Below, one piece after another: positions 1-11,237 of a DNA stretch of 64,000 nucleotides. Position 1 is the stretch's first letter; each line of letters begins with the position of its first letter. The notes beneath the pieces are model-generated. The model ran no database searches. It was not told the DNA's origin and worked only from the letters and a program-made list of their open reading frames with translations. The position numbers and the translations under genes were made by a program. This stretch comes from Harmonia axyridis (Eukaryota > Arthropoda > Insecta > Coleoptera > Coccinellidae): contig NC_059508.1 of NCBI RefSeq assembly GCF_914767665.1, forward strand, positions 21,984,001 through 22,048,000, given 5' to 3'.

Positions 1-1078
1 GAAGAGTTAGCTAAAATTACTCCTGTTAATCCACCAATTGTAAATAAAAATAAAAATCCCAGGGTTCATAAAATTGAAGGTGTATAGTAAAATTGTATTC
101 CATGTAAAGTTGCTAATCAAGAAAAAATTTTAATTCCAGTGGGTACTGCAATAATTATTGTAGCTGAAGTAAAATAAGCTCGAGTATCAACATCTATTCC
201 CACTATAAATATGTGATGAGCTCATACTACAAATCCTAGAAGTCCAATAGCTAATATAGCATAAATTATTCCTAAAGAACCAAAGGCAATTTTTTTCCTC
301 TTTCTTGTGTAATAATATGGGAAATTCTACCAAACCCTGGGAGAATTAAAATATAAACTTCAGGATGACCAAAAAATCAAAATAAATGTTGGTATAAAAT
401 TGGGTCTCCCCCACCGGTTGGATCAAAAAAAGAAGAATTTAAGTTTCGGTCAGTTAATAGTATAGTAATTGCTCCTGCAAGAACTGGTAGTGATAATAAT
501 AAAAGAATTGCTGTAATAAGAACAGATCATACAAATAAAGGAGTTTTATCAAGTATTATACCAAATGGACGTATATTTATAATAGTTGAAATGAAATTTA
601 CTGCACCTAAAATTGAGGAAATTCCTGCTAAATGTAAACTAAAAATCACTAAATCTACTGAAGGCCCATTATGTGTTAAATTAGAAGAAAGAGGAGGGTA
701 AACAGTTCATCCTGTTCCTGCTCCTATTTCTACGATTGTTCTTAAAATTAAAAGAGTTAAAGCAGGGGGTAAAAGTCAAAATCTTATGTTATTTAATCGT
801 GGAAATGCTATATCAGGAGCTCCAATTATTAAAGGAACTAATCAATTTCCAAAACCTCCAATTATAATAGGTATTACTATAAAGAAAATTATAATGAAAG
901 CATGAGCTGTAACAATTATATTATAAATTTGGTCGTTTCCAATTAATCTTCCTCTAGTCCCTAATTCTAACCGAATAAAAATACTTAACGATGTTCCTAC
1001 TATTCCTGCCCATATTCCAAATAAAAAGTATAATGTTCCAATATCTTTATGATTAGTAGAAAATAATCATTTATTCGA
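1..1078 (-). pseudogene. COX1: COX1 5' part (NUMT copy, cut by window edge, frameshifted)
   Basis: Cytochrome c oxidase subunit I, the haem-copper catalytic subunit of complex IV. The minus-strand translation begins SNKWLFSTNHKDIG from a TCG codon beside trnY and contains GAGTGWTVYPPLS and WFFGHPEVYILILPGFG, typical of insects. The A-run of the GKKIAFG segment (T-run at about 291-297 on the plus strand) is one base shorter than in the other copies, so the frame breaks there. The C-terminal part lies left of the window. Confidence 0.9.
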
Positions 1079-1138
1079 TAAAGTGGCTGAATTAAAGCGT
1101 TAAATTGTAAATTTAATTATGAGTTTTCTCCTTTATTA
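1077..1138 (+). tRNA. trnY: tRNA-Tyr (GTA), unit 1
   Basis: Anticodon GTA; acceptor GATAAAG pairs with CTTTATT. Its 5' end overlaps the COX1 start codon by 2 bases on the other strand. Confidence 0.85.
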
Positions 1139-1200
1139 AGCCTTATATTCAATTATGATTATAAATTGCAAATTTATAGGTGAATATTATTCTAAGGCTT
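1139..1200 (+). tRNA. trnC: tRNA-Cys (GCA), unit 1
   Basis: Anticodon GCA in a 7-base loop; acceptor AGCCTTA pairs with TAAGGCT. Confidence 0.85.
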
Positions 1201-1256
1201 AGAATAATTCTATTTTTAACTTTGAAGGTTACTAGTTTATTTAACTTAAATCCTTA
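1193..1256 (-). tRNA. trnW: tRNA-Trp (TCA), unit 1
   Basis: Anticodon TCA, as needed to read TGA as Trp. It shows the usual insect 3' overlap of about 8 bases with trnC on the opposite strand. Confidence 0.85.
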
Positions 1257-2249
1257 ATAAATTCTAAAAATTACAGTAAAAATGATTAATCCGTAAATAT
1301 TCACTCAATTTAAAAAAATTACATAGTAAGAGTTAATATAATTAAATATTTTATTTTCATTTTATTTTATTATTAAAGATTGAAGTATGAAGCGTATATA
1401 AATATATATACAAATTAAAGTAATAAAAATTATCATAAAAGATAGAAAATAAAAGTGATTTTCAATTAAAGTTTTTAGAATTAGTCACTTAGGAAAAAAT
1501 CCTGAAAAGGGGGGGATTCCTCCTAGAGAAAAGAAATTAAAAAAAAAATAGAATTTTAAAGTTTTATTGTAATTCATATTATTTATAAGATCTTTAATGT
1601 TAAAGATTTTATATTTATTAAAAATTAAGATTATATTTGAAGAAATAAAAGTATAAATTAAAAAGTATAATATTCATAAGGATTGATTTAATATTATTAT
1701 TCATAATATTCAACCAATATGGTTGATGGAAGATAAGGCAAGAATTTTTTTTAATCTGGTTTGGTTTCATGTTTTTACACTCCCTAAGGTTATACACATC
1801 AAAATAATCAAAATAAAGAATAGGTTTAATTTAAAATTATATATAATTAAAATTATTGGAGCAATTTTTTGTCAAGTTATTAATAATAATGCATTAGTTC
1901 ATCTTAGTCCTTCTAGGACTTCTGGATATCAAAAGTGGAAAGGGGCTGCTCCTATTTTTATAAGGATAGCTCTGTTAAACAAAAATATAGAAGTAGGTAT
2001 TAATTGCTCGATAGAATTGATTAAAATAAATGAATTCAAAAAAGAAAATAAAACTAGAATTGATGCAGAAACTTGGACTAAAAAATATTTCAAGGAGGAT
2101 TCAGAAGAATACTTAAAATTATCTGAGTTTATAATAGGAATAAAAGCTAAGAGGTTTAATTCTAAACCAATCCAGATATTAATTCATGAATAAGCAGAAA
2201 TAGAAATAAGAGTTCCTCTTATTATTAAAATTAAAAATATTAATTTTAT
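1254..2249 (-). pseudogene. ND2: ND2 (NUMT copy with nonsense codon)
   Basis: NADH dehydrogenase subunit 2, a proton-pumping membrane subunit of complex I. The frame starts at ATA (MKLMFLILMMSG), is 996 bp long as in units 2 and 3, and ends with TAA inside trnW. The body carries GAAPFHFWYPEVLEGLSWTN. A single substitution makes an in-frame TAA at 1362-1364 (codon 296 of 332); units 2 and 3 have TTA (Leu) there. I read the rest of the frame codon by codon and found no other stop. Confidence 0.9.
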
Positions 2250-2261
2250 AGTTTTAATTAT

Positions 2262-2324
2262 AAAAAAAAGGGGTATACCTTTATAAATGGGGTATGAACC
2301 CATCAGCTTCTTTAGCTTATCTTT
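2262..2324 (-). tRNA. trnM: tRNA-Met (CAT), unit 1
   Basis: Anticodon CAT within GGGTTCATACCCC. The A-run at 2262-2269 replaces AAAGAAAA of units 2 and 3, which weakens the acceptor stem. Confidence 0.8.
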
Positions 2325-2391
2325 ATATTCTAGTATAAGATGTACAAGAGTTTTTGAAACTTTAAGAAATAATTTAATTTTATTGAATATA
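2324..2391 (+). tRNA. trnQ: tRNA-Gln (TTG), unit 1
   Basis: Acceptor TATATTC pairs perfectly with GAATATA; anticodon TTG in the loop TTTTGAA. Confidence 0.85.
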
Positions 2392-2560
2392 ATTACAAAA
2401 AAAAATTAACAATTAAAAATTCAACTTATTAAGTTAAATTTTAAATTCAATATTTTAAACTTTAATAAAAACTATTAAATTTTCATTAATTTAAGTGTAC
2501 AAAAATTAATTCACAAAGTAAAAAATCCTATAAAATAGGATTATTCATATAAATATATTC
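2392..2560. other. AT-rich spacer between trnQ and the repeat array, unit 1
   Basis: No gene seen. It contains a small perfect hairpin at 2524-2542 (stem AATCCTA/TAGGATT), which is conserved in all three units. Confidence 0.6.
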
Positions 2561-4660
2561 GATAAATTTGAATTGATTTTGGTGTCCTACTTCAGGATCA
2601 ATTCCAACATTCTGAACCAATCCTGAGGCTAAGTCCAACAATCAACACCAAACCCGATAAATTTGAATTGATTTTGGTCGTCCTACTTCAGGATCAATTC
2701 CAATATTCTAAACCAATCCTGAGGCTAAGTCCAACAATCAATACCAAACCCGATAAATTTGAATTGATTTTGGTCGTCCTACTTCAGGATCAATTTCAAC
2801 ATTCTGAACCAATCCTGAGGCTAAGTCCAACAATCAATACCAAACCCGATAAATTTGAATTGATTTTGGTCGTCCTACTTCAGGATCAATTCCAACATTC
2901 TAAACCAATCCTGAGGCTAAGTCCAACAATCAACACCAAATCCGATAAATTTGAATTGATTTTGGTCGTCCTACTTCAGGATCAATTCCAACATTCTAAA
3001 CCAATCCTGAGGCTAAGTCCAACAATCAACACCAAACCCGATAAATTTGAATTGATTTTGGTCGTCCTACTTCAGGATCAATTCCAATATTTTAAACCAA
3101 TCCTGAGGCTAAGTCCAACAATCAACACCAAACCCGATAAATTTGAATTGATTTTGGTCGTCCTACTTCAGGATCAATTCCAACATTCTAAACCAATCCT
3201 GAGGCTAAGTCAACAATCAATACCAAATCCGATAAATTTGAATTGATTTTGGTCGTCCTACTTCAGGATCAATTTCAACATTCTAAACCAATCCTGAGGC
3301 TAAGTCCAACAATCAACACCAAACCCGATAAATTTGAATTGATTTTGGTGTCCTTCTTCAGGATCAATTCCAACATTCTAAACCAATCCTGAGGCTAAGT
3401 CCAACAATCAACACCAAATCCGATAAATTTGAATTGATTTTGGTCGTCCTACTTCAGGATCAATTCCAACATTCTAAACCAATCCTGAGGCTAAGTCCAA
3501 CAATCAACACCAAACCCGATAAATTTGAATTGATTTTGGTCGTCCTACTTCAGGATCAATTCCAACATTCTAAACCAATCCTGAGGCTAAGTCCAACAAT
3601 CAACACCAAACCCGATAAATTTGAATTGATTTTGGTCGTCCTACTTCAGGATCAATTCCAACATTCTAAACCAATCCTGAGGCTAAGTCCAACAATCAAT
3701 ACCAAATCCGATAAATTTGAATTGATTTTGGTCGTCCTACTTCAGGATCAATTTCAACATTCTAAACCAATCCTGAGGCTAAGTCCAACAATCAACACCA
3801 AACCCGATAAATTTGAATTGATTTTGGTGTCCTTCTTCAGGATCAATTCCAACATTCTAAACCAATCCTGAGGCTAAGTCCAACAATCAACACCAAACCC
3901 GATAAATTTGAATTGATTTTGGTCGTCCTACTTCAGGATCAATTTCAACATTCTAAACCAATCCTGAGGCTAAGTCCAACAATCAACACCAAACCCGATA
4001 AATTTGAATTGATTTTGGTCGTCCTACTTCAGGATCAATTTCAACATTCCAAACCAATCCTGAGGCTAAGTCCAACAATCAACACCAAACCCGATAAATT
4101 TGAATTGATTTTGGTCGTCCTACTTCAGGATCAATTCCAACATTCTAAAGCAATTCTGAGGCTAAGTCCAACAATCAACACCAAACCCGATAAATTTGAA
4201 TTGATTTTGGTCGTCCTACTTCAGGATCAATTTCAACATTCTAAACCAATCCTGAGGCTAAGTCCAACGATCAATACCAAATCCGATAAATTTGAATTGA
4301 TTTTGGTCGTCCTACTCCAGGATCAATTTCAACATTCTAAACCAATCCTGAGGCTAAGTCCAACAATCAACACCAAACCCGATAAATTTGAATTGATTTT
4401 GGTCGTCCTACTTCAGGATCAATTCCAACATTCTAAACCAATCCTGAGGCTAAGTCCAACAATCAACACCAAACCCGATAAATTTGAATTGATTTTGGTC
4501 GTCCTACTTCAGGATCAATTTCAACATTCTAAACCAATCCTGAGGCTAAGTCCAACAATCAATACCAAACCCGATAAATTTGAATTGATTTTGGTCGTCC
4601 TACTTCAGGATCAATTCCAATATTCTAAACCAATCCTGAGGCTAAGTCCAACAATCAACG
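2561..4660. repeat. 95/96-bp tandem repeat array, unit 1 (about 22 copies)
   Basis: Tandem repeats starting GATAAATTTGAATTG and containing CTACTTCAGGATCAATT. Units are 96 bp with GGTCGTCC or 95 bp with GGTGTCC. The 96-bp period is a multiple of 3, so long repetitive reading frames appear by chance and then break at each 95-bp unit. The array lies between trnQ and trnI, where most insect mitochondrial genomes have only a few bases. Confidence 0.95.
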
Positions 4661-5112
4661 TTTAAGTTTTTAAAATTATTAGTTTTTGATTTTTATTAAC
4701 TAAGAAATTAACTTTTAAATTTTAAAAATTTTCAAATATTACCTTATTTATAAATTTGTATCAGAATTCTATTGGGGGGGATCAATAGAATTCAATCTAC
4801 GAAAATTTGAATAAATGAATTTATATTCAAAAATCAAAAAATTTTGTAATTAAAAATTATTCTTTCAATTTTATTTTCACAGAAAAGGTTTAAATTTTCT
4901 ATAAAATAAATTTTCTATTAGACTAGAAGAAGAATTTTTTCTAAAAGTTGATTTTTCTAACAAAATAGTTTGGAAAAAGAAATTTTATGATAAATCCTTT
5001 TTTCACATAAAAAATAATCGATCCCTGTAAAATTTTGAAATCCGAAGATTTTTCCCAAATTTCATCAAATTTCGTGAAATTTGGCATTTTTTTCAAAAAT
5101 TTCGGGGATGGA
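4661..5112. other. Non-coding segment between repeats and trnI, unit 1
   Basis: AT-rich spacer. It holds an inverted repeat at 4764-4793: GAATTCTATTG and its exact complement flanking a G-run loop. The remainder shows no gene. Confidence 0.6.
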
Positions 5113-5174
5113 ACTAGGGGTGGGTTGCACATGTTTCATCTCATCAAAATGATCCTTTCTTCAGGCGCCCTAAT
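5113..5174 (-). tRNA. trnI: Probable tRNA-Ile (GAT), unit 1
   Basis: On the minus strand the acceptor ATTAGGG pairs with CCCTAGT. The anticodon stem TCATT/GATGA carries loop TTGATGA with GAT, and a short T-arm GTG/CAC follows. It is GC-rich for this genome and keeps its position and strand in all units. It is the only trnI candidate I found. Confidence 0.6.
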
Positions 5175-6783
5175 AGGAATTTCCTCATACATTGGTTTTT
5201 ATATCCAAGTGCTATAATTGTTTCTTAGACAATAATGTCAATTTTAAAGATCAAATTTTTTGAAAAATTTCAAAAAAAAACGAAAAAAATGCAAAATTTT
5301 GCAATTTTTTGCATTTTTTGGGTCAAAATTTGGGCAAAAAAAAATGGCCTAAAATCGATACTTTATTAGCAGTATTAATTTAAATTTTGTCTTTTAATAG
5401 GGTTTTTCTCTTGGACCCTATGCTTTTTTAATTAAAGAATTTATTTATATATATCTATAATATTTAATAATTAATAATTACTTATTAATATATAATTATT
5501 TATATATAAGGGCGAAATATATCTTACATTGGATAGTACCATTAGTAATATTCTAGGTGCTAATTTTAATTAAATAGTTAAAATAAACATCTTTAAATAT
5601 ATAAAAACCGATTTAATATTGGTATCTTAAGGGATATATAATAGTACTCCCGAAAAAAAGAGAAAGAATATATAAAGTAAATCAGTATATAAAAACGACG
5701 GTGAATTTCGAGAATTTCTATATTAATAAATATTTTATATATTAATAATATTTATAATATATATATAAAGAGTATAAATTATTAATAATTAATTTAACAT
5801 TAAAATATTAATATTTTATTTATATAAGAATTAAATTATAATCAATCTATAATTATTAATAATATATTAAAAATTATTAGTTATTAATAAAGTTAATTTT
5901 TAATGAAAAATTCAAAATTAATGAAAAAAAAAAAAAAAACCTAAGTATTAATGAATTAAATTATCATTAAGAAATATTATTTCTAAAGTATTATGGTATT
6001 TATCATGAAAATGAAGTTATTCTTATTTTAACTAAATCTATTAAAAATTACGTGAAAAATAGATTTAGAAAAATAAAATTAATAAAGATTTCATAAAAAA
6101 ATTAAATTAAAATATCTAACAAAAAAATGTAATTTTTTAATATTTGGTTGAATTTGTCTATTTTTTAGTTGTCTCGAATAATTTTTAATTTATTGGATAA
6201 AAAGTGATCTTAAAGGGTAAAAAAATGATTTGTTAGTATAATAAAGTTATTATGTCAATATTTTGATTTAAATTATAATTATTTTAAGTTTAATTAGTAC
6301 ATAGTTAAAAAAATTATGTATAAAAATTTAGGATTTTCATAAAATTCGAGTAATTTTTGAAAATTTTATATAAATGCTCAAAAGGAAATCGCTCATAAAA
6401 AAAAAATCTATATTTTTTTGTTAGGAATTTTAATTTAAATAATTTTAAAAAATTGTGATATGGAAATTATCTAACAATTTTTTTTGAAAAAATTATTTGT
6501 TAGTGTAATAAAGTTATTTCGTTTAAAAATTTTGTGAAAAATTGTTAAAAATTTTTCAAAATTTATGGATTTTTGAAAATTTTGATGATTAGGGGAGGAA
6601 TTTTTTTTTCATTTTTCATAAATTTGATTTTTATATAATTTTGAAAATTTTTAGAATAGATTAATTTAAATATTTTTCAAAAATTGTAAATGTTTAGTTT
6701 TGGGGGGAACAAAATTAATAAATTTAAAATTAAATTTATTTCGAATTTTAAAAAATTTAATTTTTGATTATTTTATTTAATAA
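5175..6783. other. AT-rich control region, unit 1
   Basis: Extremely AT-rich non-coding DNA with A and T homopolymers, TATA tracts and the conserved block AAGGGCGAAATATATCTTAC. Position (between trnI and 12S) and composition fit the insect control region that carries replication and transcription initiation. No gene seen. Confidence 0.75.
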
Positions 6784-7540
6784 TAAAATTATAATTTATT
6801 TTTTTTAAATTATTGTATTTATCAAGAATTTTTTAAATCCGATAATTTAAAATATTTTTGATATTTGGTAGGCTTCAGTTTATTCCAAAATTTATTTTAT
6901 TAAAATTGAATTTGAATAAAGCTATAACAGTCAGCAATAAGAATTGTTACAATTTAAATTGTTTAGTATTGGATTTAGTGAGTAGGGAAGCACTAAATTT
7001 AAGGGTATAACTTGTAAATCCTTGGGGGAAAATTTTTTAATTTAGAGTTAAAAAGTTTAAGGTTTGGTTATTATCTTAGGGGACGTTTTTGACGGGAGGA
7101 AGTTACAAAGATTTGTTAACATAAAGTTTTTAAAATTATAATTTATTTTTTTAAAATTATTGTATTTATCAAGAATTTTTTAAATCCGATAATTTAAAAT
7201 ATTTTTGATATTTGGTAGGCTTCAGTTTATTTCAAAATTTATTTTATTAAAATTAAATTTGAATAAAGCTATAACAGTCAGCAATAAGAATTGTTACAAT
7301 TTAAATTGTTTAGTATTGGATTTAGTGAGTAGGGTAGCACTAAATTTAAGGGTATAACTTGTAAATCCTTGGGGGAAAATTTTTCAATTTAGAGTTAAAA
7401 AGTTTAAGGTTTGGTTATTATCTAAGGGGACGTTTTTGACGGGAGGAAGTTACAAAGATTTGTTAACATAAAGTTTTTAAAATTATAATTTATTTTTTTT
7501 AAATTATTGTATTTATCAAGAATTTTTTAAATCCGATAAT
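6784..7540. repeat. 347-bp tandem repeats, unit 1 (two copies, then deletion junction)
   Basis: Direct repeats with CCGATAATTTAAAATA at 6839, 7186 and a truncated start at 7533, giving a period of 347 bp. Each contains GGGGACGTTTTTGACGGGAG and TAACAGTCAGCAATAA. The third unit ends abruptly at 7540, where the 12S deletion begins. Confidence 0.9.
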
Positions 7541-7621
7541 ATGCACATATTGCCCGTCGCTTTCATCTAATATGGAATAAGTCGTAACATAGTAGATTTA
7601 CTGGAAAGTGATTCTAGAATG
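7541..7621 (+). pseudogene. rrnS: 12S rRNA 3' remnant (5' part deleted)
   Basis: Only the last 80 or so bases of small-subunit rRNA remain: TTGCCCGTCGCTTTCAT and TAAGTCGTAACATAGTAG, the decoding-site 3' region. The central motifs present in units 2 and 3 (GTGCCAGCAGCAGCGG and GGATTAGATACCC) are absent. The break joins CCGATAAT of a 347-bp repeat directly to ATGCACATATTGCCC. Confidence 0.9.
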
Positions 7622-7684
7622 TCAGTTTAGAGCTTGAATAAGCATCTTATTTACATTAAGAAGATAATTAATAATTTAAATTGA
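7622..7684 (+). tRNA. trnV: tRNA-Val (TAC), unit 1
   Basis: Anticodon TAC in CTTATTTACATTAAG; acceptor TCAGTTT pairs with AAATTGA. Lies between 12S and 16S. Confidence 0.85.
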
Positions 7685-7701
7685 ATTTTAAAATTTATTT
7701 A

Positions 7702-7771
<70 letters not shown>

Positions 7772-9013
7772 ATTAAAGAATTAGTATTTTTATTAGATTA
7801 AGAAAAATTTTATTTTATGATAGATTAATAGTACTGAAAAGGAAAATTATATAAATTTATAAAAGAAACAATATTGTGTACCTTGTGTATCAGGGTTTAT
7901 TAAAAATTTAATATTTATATATTTATCTCGAATTTAAAAGAGCTATATAGTTATAAATATTATTGTTTAATAAATATTTATAATAATTATATAGTAGTGA
8001 AACGTTATTCGTTTTTAAATATATCTAGTTTTTTAAGGAAAGAATTTAATTCATTATAAAAATTATAAAAATTTAATTTTTAATTTTTTGAATTTTTATT
8101 TTAATAGTTTTAGGGATAAGCTTAAATTTAAATTATTATAATTGAATATTATAAATAAATAATTTATAGAACTAGAAATTTTTACTATTTTAAGTTTGTT
8201 AAAATTTGTTATTTAATTAAAAATATTTATATATTAATTTAATTTTTTTATTGAAGTAAATTTAATGAAAAATTATATTGAAATAATGATAAAATTAGTA
8301 TTAATTATTTTGTAAAAATATAAGTAATTACGAAAGGTATAATTAAGTAATTAGGCAAAAATATCTTTCACCTGTTTAATAAAAACATCTCTTTTTGATT
8401 ATAATTTAAAGTAGGACCTGCCCACTGAATAAAATTTGAAGGGCCGCAGTATTTTGACTGTGCAAAGGTAGCATAATCATTAGTTTTTTAATTGAAAGCT
8501 TGTATGAATGGTTTGATGAGAAGATAACTTTCTAAATTTTATTATTTAAAAATTTTATTTTTAAGTTAAAAAGCTTAAATTTTTTTAAAAGACGAGAAGA
8601 CCCTATAGAGTTTAATTTATAAAAGATTTTTGATTTAAAGAATTATAAAATTTAAAATTTTTATTAAATTTGATTGGGGTGATAAAAAAATTAGATTAAC
8701 TTTTTTAACTTTAACCATTAATTTATGAAAAATTGATCCATTTTTATGATTAAAAGAATAAATTACCTTAGGGATAACAGCGTTATTTTTTTTTAGAGTT
8801 CAAATCGAAAGAAAAGATTGCGACCTCGATGTTGGATTAAAGTTAAATTTAGGTGTAGAAGCTTAAATATTTGGTCTGTTCGACCATTTAAACTTTACAT
8901 GATCTGAGTTTAAACCGGTGTAAGCCAGGTTGGTTTTTATCTTTAATAATTTAATAAATTTTAGTACGAAAGGAACAAGTTTATGATTTAAAATTTTATA
9001 AATGAATAGAATT
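7685..9013 (+). rRNA. rrnL: 16S rRNA, unit 1 (NUMT copy)
   Basis: Large-subunit mitochondrial rRNA bounded by trnV and trnL1. Hallmarks of domains IV-VI are visible: GACGAGAAGACCCTATAGAG, GGGATAACAGCG, GCGACCTCGATGTTGG, GTCTGTTCGACC and AAACCGGTGTAAGCCAGG. In the sarcin-ricin-like loop it reads ACGAAAGGAACAAG where units 2 and 3 have ACGAAAGGACCAAG, a private change at a universally conserved site. A TA microsatellite interrupts its 5' domain. Confidence 0.9.
7706..7766. repeat. (TA)n microsatellite in 16S 5' region, unit 1
   Basis: Uninterrupted TA run of about 61 bases; the same site has about 97 bases in unit 2 and 25 in unit 3. Confidence 0.9.
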
Positions 9014-9074
9014 ATTATTTTGGCAGATTAGTGCATTAGATTTAGAATCTTTATAAGTATTTTATACAAATAAT
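9014..9074 (+). tRNA. trnL1: tRNA-Leu (TAG), unit 1
   Basis: Acceptor ATTATTT pairs with AAATAAT; anticodon TAG in GATTTAGAATC. Confidence 0.85.
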
Positions 9075-9081
9075 AATTGAT

Positions 9082-10017
9082 ATAATTTCAATTTTGATAA
9101 TTTTTATTTTAATAATTATTTGTATTTTAGTTAGAGTAGCTTTTTTAACTTTATTAGAACGGAAGTTATTAGGGTATATTCAAATTCGAAAAGGTCCTAA
9201 TAAAGTAGGTTATTTAGGAATTTTACAACCTTTTAGTGATGCAATTAAATTATTTAGAAAAGAAATAATTTTTCCTTATATGGCGAATATTTTAATTTAT
9301 ATTATATCACCAGTTTTTAATTTAATTTTAGCATTAATATTATGAATAAGAATACCTTTTTATTGTTATTTATTTAAGTTTAATTTTTCTGTATTGTTTT
9401 TTTTTGTAATTTCTAGTTTTAGTGTGTATACAATTATATTATCGGGTTGATCTTCAAATTCGATTTATTCTTTATTAGGAAGGCTTCGTTCAGTTGCTCA
9501 AGTAATTTCTTATGAAGTAAGAATATTTTTAATTTTATTATCATTTTTAGTGTTAATTATATCTTTGAATTTAATAGATTTTATTTTTTATCAAAAATAT
9601 GTTTGATTTGTGATATTTAATTTTCCTCTTAGAATAATATGATTTATCTCAAGATTAGCTGAAACTAATCGAACCCCTTTTGATTTTTCTGAGGGTGAAT
9701 CAGAGTTAGTTTCAGGGTTTAATGTTGAATATAGAAGTTTTGGATTTGCTTTTATTTTTATGGCTGAATATTCCAATATTATTTTTATAAGAATATTAAG
9801 AAGGTTGATTTTTATAGGAGGAGATTTTTATTCTATTATATTTTTTTTTAAATTATTATTTTTTTCTTTTATATGAATTTGGGTTCGAGGGACTTTACCT
9901 CGTTATCGATATGATAAATTAATATATTTATCTTGAAAGGTTTTTTTGCCTGTTTCTTTGAATATACTTATACTAAATTTTAGATTAAGATTATTATTTA
10001 TGGTATTACTTATATAG
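9082..10017 (+). CDS. ND1: ND1 (NUMT copy, frame open)
   Basis: NADH dehydrogenase subunit 1, the membrane subunit next to the quinone site of complex I. Translation shows RKGPNKVGYLGILQPFSDA, LAETNRTPFDFSEGESELVSG and the C-terminal RGTLPRYRYDKLMYLSWK. I read all 312 codons under code 5: no internal stop, ending TAG. AGG is used as Ser in GSLRSVAQ. The start is ATA at 9082; ATT at 9076 is an alternative. It abuts trnL1 and trnS2. Confidence 0.93.
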
Positions 10018-10035
10018 TTAATTAAATTTTGTATA

Positions 10036-10099
10036 AATCAATAGAAATTTAAATTCTTTCTTATATTTTCAAAATATATGCTTTTCAAGCTCATTGATT
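10036..10099 (-). tRNA. trnS2: tRNA-Ser (TGA), unit 1
   Basis: Perfect acceptor AATCAAT/ATTGATT; anticodon TGA in TATTTTGAAAATA. Confidence 0.85.
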
Positions 10100-11237
10100 A
10101 ATTAAATATTCATCAGTCTCAAATTTTATAAATAATTGAGTTTAATATAAAGTATACGAAATAGATTAAGGTAAAAATTTGTCCTATTAGAATGAAAGGA
10201 TCTTCAACTGGTTTAGCTCCGATTCATGTTAAAATTATAACTGTAACGATAAAATTTCAAAATATAATTTTATTAATATAATAAAAGCTGTTTCTTTTAA
10301 TTATTTTGAAATTAATAAAAGGTATAAAATAAAGAATTGCAATTGATATTACTAAAGCAATTACACCCCCAAGTTTATTGGGAATAGAACGAAGAATTGC
10401 ATAAGCAAATAAAAAATATCATTCTGGTTGAATATGAGGAGGGGTGGAAAGAGGATTAGCTGGAATAAAATTATCAGGATCTCTTAATATATAAGGATAT
10501 AGAATAATAATATTTAAAATAAAAAATATTATAATGAGAAAACCTAAAATATCTTTAAAGGAGAAATATGGATGAAAACTAATTTTATCTAAATTAGAAT
10601 TAGATCCTGAAGGATAACTAGAGCCAGAGTTATGTAAAAATATTAAATGAATTATAATTAAAGCTGAAATAATAAAAGGTAAGATAAAATGAAATGAATA
10701 AAATCGGTTTAGTGTAGCATTGTCAACAGCAAAACCTCCTCATAGTCAAATAACGATAGAATTTCCTAGGTAAGGGATTGCAGAAACTAAATTAGTAATT
10801 ACAGTTGCTCCTCAAAAAGATATTTGCCCTCAGGGAAGAACATAACCTAAAAAGGCTGTAGCTATAGATATAAACAAAATAGTAGTTCCTGTCATTCAAG
10901 TTTCTGTAAGTTTGTAAGAACCAAAATATAAGCCTCGCCTAATATGTAAGTATAAACATATAAAAAATAAAGAGGCCCCATTTGCATGAATAGTTCGTAT
11001 TAATCATCCTATATTTACGTCTCGACAAATATGAGTTACTCTATTAAAAGCTAAATCTACTTTAGCACAATAATGTATAGATAAAAATAATCCTGTAATA
11101 ATTTGTATTATTAAACATAAGCCTAATAAAGATCCAAAATTTCATAAATATGAAATATTTCTTGGTGTAGGTAGGTCGATTAAAGAATTGTTAATAATTT
11201 TCGTTAAAGAATTAATTTTTCGTATTGGTATTTTCAT
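10098..11237 (-). CDS. CYTB: CYTB (NUMT copy, frame open)
   Basis: Cytochrome b, the dihaem quinol-oxidising subunit of complex III. 1140 bp, from ATG (MKMPMRKINSL) to TAA overlapping trnS2. I read every codon and found no internal stop. Missense changes suggest relaxed constraint: the conserved NPLG motif reads YPSG and CANVDLAF reads CAKVDLAF, while units 2 and 3 keep NPLG and ANVD. Confidence 0.93.

Noticed and set aside
1723..2193. 156-codon plus-strand frame
   Set aside because: It is the antisense of ND2; the minus strand gives a convincing ND2 protein.
2561..4660. CRISPR-like array
   Set aside because: Repeats are contiguous 95/96-bp units with no unique spacers, in a eukaryotic organelle-derived sequence without cas genes.
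4941..5217. Overlapping 60-63 codon frames on both strands, conserved in the units
   Set aside because: Conservation is explained by common descent of the units and by trnI; no start, composition or similarity suggests protein.
5175..6783. Possible small genes in the AT-rich control region
   Set aside because: All frames are short low-complexity Asn/Ile/Lys/Phe stretches in homopolymer-rich sequence.
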